37,500 nucleotides of DNA from Chrysomallon squamiferum (GCA_012295275.1 CM022670.1:13014583-13052082); one strand, 5' to 3'. Shown: positions 1-13,690, counted from the first letter of the stretch. The notes: generated by a model from the sequence alone, not told the origin. A program made the numbers and translations.

Positions 1-620
1 GGGGAAGAAAACCCCCAGAAGATCGACTAGTGTAATGGTTTGGAAAATTGGCGTGTTGTAAAAGTACTTGGCCGTGTTTTGACAAGACGAAACGAAAACG
101 TGTTAAACCTATACACGTCCAGAACACCATGGGGGCTTTTCAAACGAAGTGAATGAAGGAGTGCGCCCTCTACAAACAGTGGCGATAACTCGCACTTGTG
201 GCTGTTCACAGTCCGCTGGGCTCACGGAGAGGGCAGCCGCCCACTGCAGCGGTCACTGAAGCACAGATCCCGTGCCCCAGGGCGAAAATTCTTTTAGCAG
301 ATTTTGATTAAAAGTTGTCAGCGCTCTCACTTTCAGCGGTCAGAGAGATATTCAGCGCGATAAAACTGCTTCCTGCAAGCGGTGTTGGTTTTGGTTATGT
401 TCTGCTCTGCGGAATATCTGCCGCGGCATTTGATTTGTTAAATATAACACGTCTGGTGATTGGGTGAATGTTTCTTCGGTTCACTTATTCTTTGTAATGG
501 CGTCTGTTACGTTTTCTGCGATTCATTTGACGATTTTCTGAATGAGTTAGGAACGGGCAATGAGCGTGTGACATTGAATTTAAAGTGAAAGTATTATTGT
601 GAAGAAAATGATGTCATGAA
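1..620. other. Complex non-coding island, no gene seen
   Basis: Moderate GC sequence with CpG and no supportable ORF. The 9-mer CAGCGGTCA occurs twice (247-255 and 334-342), each ending in a GGTCA nuclear-receptor-like half site. A reverse CCAAT (ATTGG) is at about 458-462. It could be a conserved regulatory block or part of an unseen neighbouring gene. Confidence 0.35.
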
Positions 621-1092
621 TATGTAGATAAATTTCTCTGAACTGTCTTTCATGCTCTGTATTTGTTTACGCCCATCAAGTTTAATTCATTCAAATCATT
701 GGTGTATTACTGTCTGAAAGCACTCTATTACAATCCTAAATTTATATAAGTTCCGCTTTAGTATTATTATTGTTGTTGTTGTTGTTGTTGTTGTTGCTGT
801 TGTTGCTGATGGTGTTACTGTTAGTATCGTTGTTGTTTTAGTCGTTATCGCTGAGAGTATGATCACGAATTATTACTGTTCTTTAGCATTTGTATTTTCT
901 AATATATTAAAATTTATTCTTGTTTTCAAACGATTCTTACACAAGATTTTATAAGAAGAATATTTTCATACGTATTAATATTTATATTTAATTTGGTTTT
1001 ATTTTATTTTGTTACATACAATTTTATTTTATTACATTTTATTTTATTTTATTTCATTATATTTTATTTCATTTTATTTCATTTTATTTTTC
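621..1092. repeat. AT-rich stretch with (GTT)n and (TTTTA)n
   Basis: Contains a (GTT)n microsatellite at about 771-807 and a degenerate TTTTA-type tract at about 1004-1092. No gene is seen. Confidence 0.8.
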
Positions 1093-2030
1093 CTTTTGTT
1101 CCGCATCCAACAAACAATTAACCCCAGAAGTGCGCATCAACCAATCAAACCATCCGATACTGAACGCCAGCCAATCAGATGACCCCCATACTTCTTGATG
1201 TCAGCTGAGCATCAATCCCATCACGCCTCATTAGCAGACGCCATATTAATTCCGCGCGGAAAATGTTGAGGGCTCAATTATTCATGTACTACACTTTCAC
1301 GGACCAGTTGCAACCAGCGGAGCGTGAAAATACAGAGAGAGTAAAAATGTGGCCTGTGTCGGAAAGAGGCAAGGAAAAGCCATTAGAGAAAAAGTAGACA
1401 CCGACACGTTAGGGGTTTCGTTTCCGCTCGTAAATTAATGAAGACATTTTCGCCTTAATTTGACGTCGTTTACGTTTTTAAACGAAACTTTTCGCATATC
1501 GCGTAGCAGATGCTGGAATATTGTTTTCTCGGCTGGGCTTTCTCTTCGGTTTCGGTTATTTTTCACTCCCCATTTTTCTATTTCTATTAGCCGTGTTCTT
1601 TCTTTTATTTGTTTTCAAAACGACAAACTTGTATCATTTGTTATGTTCGGCTGTCAAGCAATTTCTTCTTGTCAGTACCTTGGCGATGATATGCGCGCTC
1701 TCGTTTTCGCTCGATCTTTGTTTAAAAACGAAACAGAGAGAACGACCGAAATTAGAAAACCAGACACGCTTCATTTGGCGTGGACTGCTAAAGAATATGC
1801 AATTACGGATGCTAACGGCAAACGCAGAAGCTAATGCCAAAAACACACAACAGTTTAAATAACTGCACAAATATTTGGTTGTTTCTGAATGGCAAAGTCT
1901 TTTGTTGTCGTATTTACGTTATTGTCTGTTCTCAGAGTTTAGTCAAGATATACGATTTTTAACTGCTTCTGTTCGCGATTTGCAGAATAAAATACGAAGT
2001 TTGTTTGTTGCTTTTTCAGTTGTTAGCCTA
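1093..2030. promoter_or_regulatory. Complex island with paired CCAAT boxes and a GC palindrome; possible regulatory element
   Basis: CCAATCA occurs at 1141-1147 and again 30 bases on at 1171-1177. A perfect 12-base palindrome TTCCGCGCGGAA lies at 1250-1261, resembling E2F-type GCGC cores. Overlapping ORFs of 78-124 codons on both strands at 1460-1870 show no family resemblance and compete with one another, so I do not call a gene. Confidence 0.4.
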
Positions 2031-2042
2031 AACAGAATTATT

Positions 2043-2074
<32 letters not shown>

Positions 2075-2200
2075 TATATTTAAAGGTTTTCTTCTTCATC
2101 ATGATATGAGTTTGTGGATTATAGCAAATTCTATTTATTTATTTATTTACAACATTATTATTATTGTTGTTGTTGATGATGATGATGTTGTTGTTATTCC
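2031..2200. repeat. (ATC)n and mixed ATT/GTT/GAT trinucleotide repeats
   Basis: A pure (ATC)n run lies at about 2043-2073, followed by degenerate TTA, GTT and GAT repeats to about 2200. Confidence 0.9.
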
Positions 2201-3280
2201 AGAATTAAAAAGGTGCTGTAGATAACGACGTATATCTCGTCAACCAGACTGATGACGTCTATATGGTTTGATGTCTATATTAATGTGCCTGTAAAAGATC
2301 CCTTTCCACTCTCGAAATATTTATTTCTGTAAACAGTAATTATGTCATAATTACCAAATAACTAAGAACGAAATATTATTCTATGTGGTCTGGTCGTGTC
2401 TTTAAAACCAAAACAGCATTAAATTACAAATAAGGTAAGGTTTAGAAATTTGATTCGATATCATTGAGCATATATTCATAAATTATAGGAGTTCCTTCTT
2501 TAATTGTGTTTTCCTCCCAAAATTACCGAGCACTATTATTCAGTACTCTGTGAACGTTTTGCTTATTCAGTTACCAGACGTAACGAGATATCACTCCGAG
2601 CTGCAATAAAATCCATTCAATTTTTCTCACACGGCCTGATGGAATGATCACGTAACCAACTGCACGTGCAATTTGTGCATCTAAGTTTTGGTGAGGAAAG
2701 AGAAGAAAACAAAAAGAGTTAAAAACAACTGTATATGAAATAGGCATGTTCTGCACGTGTATGATGGTTTTGTGTAAAAAAAAACCCAGACCAGTGTCTG
2801 TTAACAAACAATGTGAGCTGAAGCATGGTTTAAATTTTCGCTAAACACCCTCTTCAATTTGGCTGGCACATGAAGCAACAAGCCTGGCCTCGCTGCAAAT
2901 TGCGAAAAGGATGATTTTTATTTCGCGTGCATGTGCCACTTCCTTCCTCGCAAATCTCGGACATCTTGCTTTGCGTTCAACCCAACCGAACATGCACGTG
3001 ACGGGGCCGAAAACACGTTCAGCATTACGTTTGTCGTGCAGCAGAGCTTCTCTGGGCAACAGACCGTCAATTACAGGAGGAAAACATTTCAACACAGCAA
3101 TGTTGTTCTTGTTTGATTGTCAAAGTGCCACCAGTGTTGCAACGTTGCTTCTGTTAAAGGCCGGCTTACAATAACTGTAAATGTATATTGTTAAAACAAA
3201 TAAACAGTGGCGGGGTGTTTCTGGGTTTTTGGCATCCAACGTCATGTTTTTCTGGCAGCGAAAACAAACTGATTTGGTCC
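2201..3280. other. Mostly unique non-coding sequence, no supportable gene
   Basis: AT-rich to about 2480, then more complex sequence to about 3275. The CpG-containing part at 2830-3120 has mutually overlapping ORFs on both strands, including one of 84 codons on the minus strand (2841-3095) and one of 87 on the plus strand (2911-3174). None resembles a known family. It is best read as a possible non-coding conserved island. Confidence 0.35.
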
Positions 3281-3329
3281 ATGCTGGACGAATAAATGCG
3301 TGAGCATAATTGTTCTGATGTGTCTTTGT

Positions 3330-3339
3330 CTGTCTGTCT

Positions 3340-3409
<70 letters not shown>

Positions 3410-3460
3410 CATGAACTTTTTTTTTGTTATTACTGTTGTTGTTGTTGTTGTTATTATTAA
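3330..3460. repeat. (TG)n microsatellite with flanking (GTT)n
   Basis: An uninterrupted (TG)n lies at 3347-3406 (60 bases), preceded by TGTC repeats and followed by a (GTT)n/(ATT)n run at about 3431-3458. Confidence 0.97.
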
Positions 3461-4211
3461 ACTGACGAAACTGGACAATGGTTTGTCATGCCGTCATCGT
3501 TCTTATTATCAGTTACAATTCGTAATCGCGTTCAAATAAAAGTGTTTGTGTATATATTTATATGTGTGTGTGTGTTTATATATGTATGTATATGTGTGCG
3601 TATGTTTATATAAATAAATAAATATATATTTCTACTAATTTCCGTTGGCTTTATTCTTCTTCTCTGATGTTATATATAATATATCTTCTCTTTCTATATA
3701 ATTATTATTATATTATATAACAGAACGACTCAACAAATACAAAATTTTTATTTCCATGTTAATAAGAGTCGACCCAGTTCGGGTGTTTTCGTATTAAAAA
3801 AATAATAATTATAGTTAGCGGCACAGAAAGCGAGGTGTAAAATCAAATATCCATTATTAGTATAAGCTACTTGCCCAGAAATATTGAAAAATTTTACTCG
3901 TGAAAAAAACGCAATAAAAATGAACAATAAAAATAATCTTTGTTGACTTTGAGAAAAAGCAAATACAGAGTTTTTTGGGGGTAAAAAAAAAAAAAAAAAG
4001 AACTACGGTATATGAAAATTTTGAATTTTTTTTTCCCGCGCTCTTGAGGGGAATAGAGTAATAAAAACATGTTTTGTAGAATGTTATTACGCCTTGAGAA
4101 TTTGCGAAATGAAAAAAAAAAAAAAAAATCAAACATTAAAACACGTGGGCACCTTCAGCTTGGAGATATAAAAGTTCATAAAAGATTTTGTTATAGAATT
4201 TTTTTTTTATG

Positions 4212-4250
<39 letters not shown>

Positions 4251-4535
4251 TTAATTTTTCTGTTTCTGTTGTCTTTTTTGTGTGTGTGTTTAATTTTATA
4301 ATAATTATACCACAGAAGATTTTTTTTCTTTTCTTAGATGTGTTTTCTTTCTGTGTATGGTATTATTTTGTTTTTTCTTTCTTTATTTAGTTAATTTTAT
4401 TTATTTTTATTTTTTGTCTACTTCTTCTATTATTATTAGTATTTCTACTACCACAACAACAAATACTAGTACTTCTACTAACAGTAATAATAATAATAAA
4501 ATACCTTTTTGATAGTTTTTTGTACTATAGTGGTT

Positions 4536-4572
<37 letters not shown>

Positions 4573-4930
4573 GCACACGCTCACACAAATTCTAATTTAT
4601 TTATTTAGGTATCCTTTTTTATCTGTTACTGAAACCTCCTTATCTCCTTCTTAGCAGAGCTATATATGATAATGACGATAATCTTTTATATTTACAATTA
4701 TTAATCTGACCCATACCAGCACTACACTCTCAGTATAATGTGTTTTCCAAATGTTTCTTTTACCTTGTGGTCAAAACGTTAAAAAAAAAAAAAATTAAAA
4801 AAATAAAAAAGTAAAGAAAATGTATGTTCCTGGGAATTATAATGAAATATACAGCCAAGATCCTTTATTTAAGCAACGAAAACAAATAAGAGAATAAAGA
4901 TATCAACACAAACATATACATAGGGACTAC
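3461..4930. repeat. AT-rich low-complexity region with homopolymers and dinucleotide repeats
   Basis: No gene seen. It holds an oligo-A run near 3984, another near 4111-4128, (GT)n at 4215-4247, (TA)n(CA)n at about 4536-4572 and oligo-A near 4781. Confidence 0.75.
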
Positions 4931-5190
4931 CGGGCGAGGAAATTGACAAGCTGAAATCTACGACTTGCGTTATATCACCCGGTTTAAAGGCCCGTGCAGT
5001 TCGTGCGATTTGCCTAAATGAAATAAACACACAAAGTGTTTGTTTACAGGCTCAAATTGATTTTGCAGATTTCAGTGGACGTAGGAAGTAACTTTTTTTT
5101 TTTTCTTTTCTTTTTATTAGCAACAGAAAACCAAACAGTTTATGTTGATGTGTTTCTAGATGAAATGGACAGTTCGCAAACTGTTATTGG
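4931..5190. other. Short complex island, no gene seen
   Basis: Mixed-composition sequence between low-complexity tracts, with a T-run at about 5092-5104. No ORF or motif could be assigned. Confidence 0.3.
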
Positions 5191-5548
5191 ACGTGCAGAT
5201 AAATAAATAAATAAATAAATTGAAAAATAAATAAATAGATAGATGAATAAATAAAGAAGAAGAAGGGGTTTGTAAACCAATAACAAAGGACGACGGTAGA
5301 GGAACTGCTGACGTCCTAATTAAGTAAACGTGTTGCCAAGACGTGATTTTTGAAAATTATTTTTTTGTTTTGCTTTGTCTTGTTTTTTGTTTTTGTTTGT
5401 TTTTTGTTTTAAGAGAAATGTCGTATCAGTGTAGATAATTTTTTACTTCAAATCGTTTTCTAAATAATAATAATAATAATAATAATAATACCATTTTGCA
5501 CCTAGACATATAATTTTAGTTATTTTTATATAATCTTAAATATGTATA

Positions 5549-5597
<49 letters not shown>

Positions 5598-5934
5598 TAT
5601 AGTAACTAATGTTTCTGTATTCGTTGTTAACAAGCAGTAATTTAGCATTTTTGATGTTTATCCTATTTAATCTGTTTATAATTCCCTTTACTGAGTGACG
5701 CGCACACACACACACACACACACACAAAATCATACACAGCCACATATATCCACACGCGCGTTCTCACACACGCATAAATATTAACACATAAGACAAATGC
5801 TCATACAAATTATAACATATCAACACACACACAGAAATATACACGTACACACGCACACACACATGTATTTAGATTTACACATACACACAAGTTATGCATA
5901 CAAATAGGCTTGCGCGCACACAAAAACGCATATA
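5191..5934. repeat. Simple repeats: (AAAT)n, (AAT)n, (ATT)n, degenerate (CA)n
   Basis: (AAAT)n lies at about 5200-5220, (AAT)n 5464-5491 and (ATT)n 5551-5597. A long degenerate (CA)n/ACACAT field runs from about 5702 to 5930. Confidence 0.9.
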
Positions 5935-6375
5935 CAAATGTTATTACAAGGGAAGATCTCCAAGTGCTGATCTATTTTCTAAGTGATGATATCCCGGAGA
6001 AGTCAAATGTTCCAGCATGTGTATCATATCAAAGGATTTGTTTTGTTTTTTGCCATCTTCTTCTTTCCAAACGGAACACATCGGCCAAGTAACACAGCTG
6101 TATGTAGCCTTCTCGTAGAGAGAGAGAAAAAAAAAAAAGAAAAACCGACAAGATAAATAAACTCGACTGGAAATCAAACGCTGTGCGTGCGGAAAGTAGC
6201 ATTTCTTCGTAAAACATTTAGATTTTACACCCACTTCGTTCCCACCTGGGCTTGTTTGTGCTTGGAAACAAGCGAAATGCGAACAGATTTTTTGGCCTGA
6301 AGGGGATAGGTGGATACCGCGCGCACTTCCAGGAAGCACACCCGGCTTGTGCTGTTCATTCTACATTTACACTGA
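5935..6375. other. Complex non-coding island, no gene seen
   Basis: Unique sequence interrupted by a short GA/oligo-A run at 6119-6140. Overlapping ORFs on both strands lack family signatures. Confidence 0.3.
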
Positions 6376-6380
6376 CCGAT

Positions 6381-6528
6381 TTCTTCTTCGTCGTCGTCTT
6401 CTTCTTCTTCCTTCTTCTTCTTCTTCTTCTTCTTCTTCTTCTTCTTCTCTTCATCGTCTTCTTCTTCCTCTTCTTCCTCTTCTTCTTTTTCTTCTTTTTC
6501 TTCTTCTTCTTCTTCTTCTTCTTCTTTT
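6381..6528 (+). repeat. Long polypyrimidine tract (CTT)n
   Basis: TTC/TCT repeats run for about 150 bases with only a few purines. Stretches of pure pyrimidine are 6397-6452 and 6457-6528. The apparent Ser-, Leu- or Glu-rich ORFs here are products of the repeat. Confidence 0.97.
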
Positions 6529-6661
6529 AACAGGATAAATAATTTTATTTTGAAAAGTACACCTGTCAATGATAGTACAGCCTCTCATAAATTATTGGAT
6601 GGTGGTTTTTAGAATAAGAAAAGAAGACAGACTCAACATTTTATTTTCTTTCAGCGACTTT

Positions 6662-6698
<37 letters not shown>

Positions 6699-7190
6699 CA
6701 CCTTATGAGTTTATTTTCCTGTAGGTAAAGAGAGGAAAATATGAAAAGAAACTGACATGTGAAAGTGACATAATAAATATCGAATCATTTGCACGTACGA
6801 TTGTGTAGATTTCGTGTTGACACGCGCGATAACGTCGCTGATCTTCGCGGAGGTTGCTGCAGATTGGAGCACCGCGTCGGTGGAAAAAACGCAAAGACAA
6901 CAGGAAGCTGTAGATTACGTTAAAGGGCAGAAGACACAGTGATATTAATTTGTCAGTTTGGGAAAGCCATTGATTCCGTATGTGACATGTAAAGTTTATT
7001 ATCGTCCACTAAATACACACGTGATCAGGGTCTGTTTGGGAGGGGATGCGTGGGGCGAAGCGGTCTTGTAACAAAACTTGAAAACAGAAAACAGATAAAT
7101 AAACATTTTAAAAATGTATATAAGCTGAGTATATCATTATATTTTAGATATTTATTATTTTTCATTATATTATTATTTTATACATGGATA
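6529..7190. other. Unique non-coding sequence with a 30-base poly-T run
   Basis: An uninterrupted T run lies at 6667-6696. The CpG-containing part at about 6780-7080 is complex, with no supportable ORF. Confidence 0.45.
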
Positions 7191-7195
7191 CATAA

Positions 7196-7243
<48 letters not shown>

Positions 7244-7400
7244 AATAAAGCAATATATTTATGCTCTTTCTCTGATATATTTTAACAAAATAAAATAAAT
7301 AAATAAATAAAAGAACACGCATATTTACCAAATACATTTGGACTATTTTATTAAAATCCATCATACATACACTTCAACAACAACAAAACAAAACCAAAAC
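7191..7400. repeat. (AT)n(AAT)n microsatellite and AT-rich flank
   Basis: (AT)n lies at 7199-7229, followed by (AAT)n to about 7248. The flank includes an AAAT run at about 7290-7310 and CAA/AACC repeats near 7375-7410. Confidence 0.9.
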
Positions 7401-8180
7401 CAAAACAACTCCAGACAAATATGAAATCTGCAGCAATTAATTCAGAGCGTTAATTAACGCTTTCAAACATCTACCCTTAAATACATTACACTTCCTTGCA
7501 TCATATCTTGAATATGCAAACACCTTTTCATTAAAAATAAAAATAAAAAAATTTCAAATGCTACAAACAAAATGGCCGATTTGGAATTATTATCCTAGTA
7601 ATTTGAGACTATTTTTCTCTAAGCCTCCATCGAAGACTACTTCTGTTAGAACATTAAAGAGAAAGGATTGCTTTGACAGCTTGTCACTATTTAACACACA
7701 CACACCATCGAAACATTAACGCTGCTCAAATCGGGAAAGATTTGCGATCACAAAAATGTCTACCGCTCATGCAATTTGGTGGATCCTTCCCCTTGCCCCA
7801 TTGTAGGTTGGAAAAACCACCCATACAGTTGCCGCTCGGTTTACTAAAATGAAATAAATGTTTAAGGTCATGAATTGTTAAAATAAATATTATGTCGTTT
7901 ATGTCGATGCTGTTTGCTTTTGTTCGCGTCTTCAGCCTTTTTCGCTGCGAATGGCTTTCATATGTCGCGGCCGAACCGCGCACAAGAACACGGGCCAGTA
8001 TCGTTGTATAAACCGCGGATTGTTTTCTTTTCGGCGCGGAACCACATGAGCTGCAAGTATCGTTTCGCGTTGAGCGTGTTGCGCACATTTTCTTCCAAGT
8101 GTTACGCCCGAGGAATCGAGACGAAAGGCAGCACAATGTGGAGAGAGAAGTTTACCATTAAATTAAACTTTCTTTTCTTT
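7401..8180. other. Complex non-coding island, no supportable gene
   Basis: CpG-containing unique sequence, densest at 7900-8150. A 136-codon minus-strand ORF (7726-8136) and a 110-codon plus-strand ORF (7914-8246) overlap. Neither shows a recognisable domain, so I do not call either. Confidence 0.35.
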
Positions 8181-9520
8181 CTTGCGTTTTTTTTTTTTTT
8201 TCTGTTTTCGGTTTACAAAGACTCAGCCAGAATGCAGGAGCAATAAGATTTTTTTTTTTTTTTATTAGGATAAAATTAACATATCGAGAGTGAAAATAGA
8301 TTTTGAAATACATTTGTTATTATGAATTACTGCTTGTGTGTGCATGTAAGTATGTATGTATATATAATGTGTATGTATGTATGTAAGACTGTGTACAGTT
8401 ATATTTTGCTGTGTATTTTTATAAATTCATTTTAAAGTCAGCATAATTGGGTTTTTTTATATATATATATATATATATTGATGTAATACATATTTAGCTT
8501 TTGCGTTTGTTTTATTTCTTTTTCTTCTTATTATTTTTGTATACACTTCAAAGACAAAGTTATTGTTTGATGTGTGTATTTTGTAATTAAATATTACAAT
8601 AAAAGGATTTTTGGCGTGTAACTCGACGCTGTTTTTGTGTTATTCAAATGTGTTTTGCATATCGCGCTCACTAAGAATACCTGTGGTTCGTGTTAATGTT
8701 TGTTGTTTTACTAACAGAAAATTACACGTCAGACGTAACTGATATAAAAGTCTGTCCAGTCTGCAGCAGCTGTCCATCAAGTTAGGCCACAGACTCACGC
8801 CACTGACCACTGGCCACAAGAGCCCGTCAGAAATGACCATCAATTATTTTAGTTAGAAAAATGTTGGGGAAAAAAAAAAGAAAAAAAAATAGATTATCAC
8901 TTTATCATATGATTTAAAAATGAAACACCCCTTATTAATGTTCAGAAGAGTTTAATAGAGTCTACATTGTATATTAGAACAGTATTTTATAATCAGTCTG
9001 TTTATGGATATTCAAACATATTTTTGTATTTATATGAGATAATAAATGTTTGGATTTTTATTTAAATTAATGTTTGTTATTGTCCGAAATTTTAAACCAG
9101 TATTCTAAGATATGCTTTATTGTAATCAGTTACAGTTTGCCTTTATTAATAATCGTATTTTTGTTTTAATTGTTGTATTATATTATTTTATTTTAATAAT
9201 TAAAAAAGCATAATAATAAAATAATAAAACTTTAAAACTCTTATATATTTTTACACTTCTTTATTTTAAAATCTTATATATTTTTAATATGATGTTTTCA
9301 TTTATGAAAAGAAAAGTCATTAATCTTTTTTCTTTATTAAAAAAAAAAAAAAAACACATGAAGTATTGCCATTATAATTGATCTTGTTATTCTAACGTTT
9401 TAAGTACTTATCTGGTACCAATTTATCTTAATCTAATCAACTACAAACACAAGGTACAAGAAAAACAACAGTGTAACAGAACGTGTCAAAAAAAGAAAAG
9501 AAAAGATTCAAATATTTTGG
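8181..9520. other. AT-rich non-coding sequence with short repeats and one complex patch
   Basis: T runs at about 8188 and 8250-8263, (AT)n at about 8458-8479, TATG-type repeats at 8348-8385, and A runs near 8868-8890 and 9338-9355. The patch at 8590-8850 is more complex but has no assigned function. Confidence 0.55.
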
Positions 9521-9945
9521 ACCTGAAATCTGCAAATTCTTAACGAATTTCTGAAAGTAAATATCGCCAAATTCCAGATTGTCAGAAATAATAGAAATGT
9601 GTTCTTTGGTGTCAAAGTTTAAACGTTATATTATTGTAGAATGCGGTCTTCTGATGCCACGAATGCAATTATAATAACCAAGAAGCAGGCAAGCTTCGAA
9701 ACGTTTCCACATACCACCAGTTCTATTTATTGACACAACAGTTTCAGGCCATCCATCAAACACTCTCAAAACTGTTATTGTCTTAACAGGAAGCTGAAAT
9801 TCCTCCAAGACAAATTATTTTCGTGTCTTCAGTCAGACTGTACGTTTTGCTGACTTTGTGCGTCTTGCTGTCTTGGTGCGGTTTGCTTTTCTTGTAATCT
9901 TAACGTTTGACAGTTCTCAACAGATTTGCGAGTTCACTACTTTTC
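9521..9945. other. Complex non-coding island, no supportable gene
   Basis: Unique sequence with a 60-codon minus-strand ORF (9626-9808) that I do not recognise. Its length is within chance expectation. Confidence 0.3.
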
Positions 9946-10650
<705 letters not shown>

Positions 10651-11170
10651 AGGAAGAAGAGACACTGAGAGACAGAGTGAGACAGTGATATTTATATTTG
10701 TAAGTATGAGACAAACCGAGTCAAGATAAATAAATATTTATTTGAAATCTCAATACACTGACTTACTAACACGGTAAGTAAAGTAATTTCAAAACGTAAA
10801 TACATACCGATTTCTTGTCTTTCTTAAAAGTGCTTTTTGTTTTCTTCTTTTAACTCTTAACTTTTTTATTTATTTATTTACTTATTTATTTATTTAGTTA
10901 TTTGTTTGTTTGTTTGTTTGTTTATTGATATTATTTATTTACTCGTTTGAGTGTTTTATTGTTTGTTTATATATTTATTTATTTACTCACTTACTTTCTT
11001 ACTTATTTCCTTGCTTACTTACTCATTTATTTATTTTGTGCTCAGTCTATTTATTTTGTATTCTTCATTTTCTATTTTATTTATTAAAAAAAGGGGAAAA
11101 AAAACAACAACAACAAAAAAAACTCTCTCCCACTAAACCAAACTATTTTTGCATTTCAGACAAAATTTAA
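10651..11170. repeat. Degenerate (TTTA)n / (TTTG)n region
   Basis: Tetranucleotide-like TTTA, TTTG and TTAC repeats run from about 10861 to 11040, followed by A-rich sequence. No gene is seen. Confidence 0.8.
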
Positions 11171-11700
11171 ATGACAGCAATTAACCTTAAAACAAACGTG
11201 TTTTCGGAAAACCCCTAATGTCGGAACTTAAGTCATGGAAACGGAGATCTTTTGAAGTGAATAAATAAACAAGAAAAAAAAAAAAAAAATGTCTGACATT
11301 TTCCTTAAAAGTGTTGGGCCAGACTTGCCTCTGGGATTTGTACTTTTTAAACGTTTGTCGGGTTTTTCACAGAAAAGAATGTTTTGAAGAAAGATGCCCG
11401 TAACAACACGCCAATGATCCGGTAATTTCGTGATAATCTGCGAGAAAACGAAGCAGACGTGTCGGTTTTAACTTTCGGAGGCGGCACGCGCAGAGATAAG
11501 TCTTTGTTTAAGTTGGGACAGAGTTTTAAACGATTGTCGAACAAACCTCAAATACAACAGGCGCCATTTGTTGTTGTTTCTCTTAACATAATTTGAAAAT
11601 CTTAATTTCGCATCTTTAAGTTTGTTTATTTTTTTTCCATCGTCGCCATTTTGTAAACTGGAGAAAGACGGAAGAGGAAATAAGGTGTATACGTACATGT
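11171..11700. other. Complex non-coding island, no supportable gene
   Basis: CpG-containing sequence with an A-run at about 11275-11289. It includes a YY1-like GCCATTTTG at about 11645. Two minus-strand ORFs of 65 and 76 codons overlap in different frames without family signatures. Confidence 0.35.
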
Positions 11701-12438
11701 AATTATTATATGATGATTATAATCATATTGATGATGATGATGATTATTATTATTATAGATTAAAATAGTTTAAAATTGTTAATATATAATAATAAATTTT
11801 ATCAGAAATTGAAAAATATTTTTGGTAGTATTTAATGTACATTATTTATTTATTTATTTATTTATTTATTATTTTCTCTTTGTTTGATATCGATTTAATT
11901 TAAAGAATTTTTGGGGGGGTAGTTGTATTTATTTTTATTTATTAATTTATTTATTCTCTGCAATGTTAAAAATAATAAATAAAAAAAATTGTTTTGAAAA
12001 AAACAATGAACTGAAAAGAACAACTTAAAAAACAAAACAAGAGCAATTATCAAATTTACAGCAATATTCTTTTTATCAAATAACTCTTTTTTCAGACCTT
12101 CGGTGACATAACAACAACAGCTGCATCAACATCGGTAACACTGCAACGAAACTTGAGTGAAATGCTTTGCATAGAATATTTTCTATGATCTATCAACGGT
12201 GTGAATAAACAGAGAAAATGTCTGAAAATAACAAGTATTATATCAGTAACTTCAGGTACATAATAGCAGAACCGTTAAAATAATAATAATAATAATAAAA
12301 ATAATAAAAATAATAATAATAATAATCATAATCATAATCATAATCATAATAATAAGAAGAAGAGAAGAAGATGTAATGAACATCATATCAGTACTAAATT
12401 TACAAAACGAAGAACAATTGTTTATAAAATGATTGTAT

Positions 12439-12488
<50 letters not shown>

Positions 12489-12600
12489 TTATTATTATTT
12501 ATTATTACGTTTATTCTGTTTATCACTAATTACTAATGCGTCAAGATTAAACAAACAATAACAAAAATATAATTTAAATATTTAAATACACTAAAATACG
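11701..12600. repeat. Simple-repeat rich region: (GAT)n, (TTTA)n, (AAT)n, (ACT)n
   Basis: Contains GAT/ATT repeats at about 11729-11756, (TTTA)n at about 11841-11868, AAT-type repeats at about 12280-12356, and a pure (ACT)n run at 12439-12487. Confidence 0.9.
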
Positions 12601-13069
12601 AGCACAAACATGCATACGTTTATACAAATTACTTATTGCTAAGCTCACATGTAGTTTCAGTCATACAAACATTTACTCATAATACAAGTCAAACACGTAC
12701 ATGATTAAACATGATGGCATACACAACATATGCGTTCTTAACAATAGTTATATAAATGTGTACATAAACACTTGCACCTTCAAAAATATACATACATGCG
12801 CATAACACATCCGTGTACAAAAATAAATATACATAGATACATTACGAACTAACCCATACTCACACTAAAGACTGATGTATACACACACTTACTGACAAAT
12901 AAACAGCAACCCACAGGCACATAAATATTACACAAAATGTACCGGTATGACCAGATTCTAATAAAAATAGAAAATTTAAAGAAGATAAAAACTGTATGTA
13001 TAAACATGTGTATGTGTATTTGTGTATGTATATATATATATATACATCGTCAACGTGCACAATGACATT
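12601..13069. repeat. Degenerate ACAT/CATA-type low-complexity region
   Basis: Recurrent ACACAT, ATACAT and ATACAA words on the plus strand and a (TA)n run at about 13028-13043, probably an old diverged CA/TA microsatellite. No gene is seen. Confidence 0.65.
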
Positions 13070-13690
13070 CACAACTGATTAGCTGTTTACAACAGCCACG
13101 ACCTGTCTTATTCATTCACACGACGACATTCTCGCTCGATTCGAATAAAAGCGAAAAGACAACAAATGACAAGTGGCTTTGAGAGACCCAGCGAGAACTT
13201 GCTGCCGTTCATCGTGTATCATTTTTTTTGCTTGCTACTTTCCCCTTCTTCTTCTTCCTCGTGTTGTTCGAGTGTTTCTGTATTTACAAAACTTATATAA
13301 AAGGGTGTTTGTAGTTTTGACAGTGGTAAAAAATTGACGTTTTTCATGCGATGTGTTGATTCAGGTGTATATAAGAGTTGTGGGTGGGTGGGTTTTTTTC
13401 TTCGTTTCTTCTTCTCTTCTTTTTTTTTTTTTTTTTTTTTTTTCATCTAGAGAAAATTTCGAGTGTGTACGAGTTCAACAAACTCTGTATATTAAACAAT
13501 CAACATGTTGAGATATATATTTTCGTTCCAATCAAGGTTAAAGCTTGTTTGTCATGGACGAGCAGCCCGAGGATTTTTGCGAGATAGAAGCGAGTTGTTA
13601 GTAAGTGAGTGAAATAGTTTAGAGAGAACAGAAGGTTTGTGTTAGTTATGATTAGCGTTCATCTATTTCGTGACAGGACGCACAATCAGT
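13070..13690. other. Complex non-coding island around a poly-T run
   Basis: Unique CpG-containing sequence with TTC repeats near 13244-13258 and a T run at about 13420-13443. No supportable ORF. Confidence 0.35.

Noticed and set aside
1460-1870. Overlapping ORFs of 124, 113 and 78 codons on both strands
   Set aside because: They occupy the same DNA in different frames, have no recognisable domain and are mutually exclusive. None is supported over the others.
6225-6569. Glu/Lys-rich (and opposite-strand Leu/Ser/Phe-rich) ORFs
   Set aside because: Direct translation of the (CTT)n tract.
7726-8246. 136-codon minus-strand ORF and overlapping 110-codon plus-strand ORF
   Set aside because: No domain, signal or family pattern is visible. 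The region looks like a non-coding complex island.
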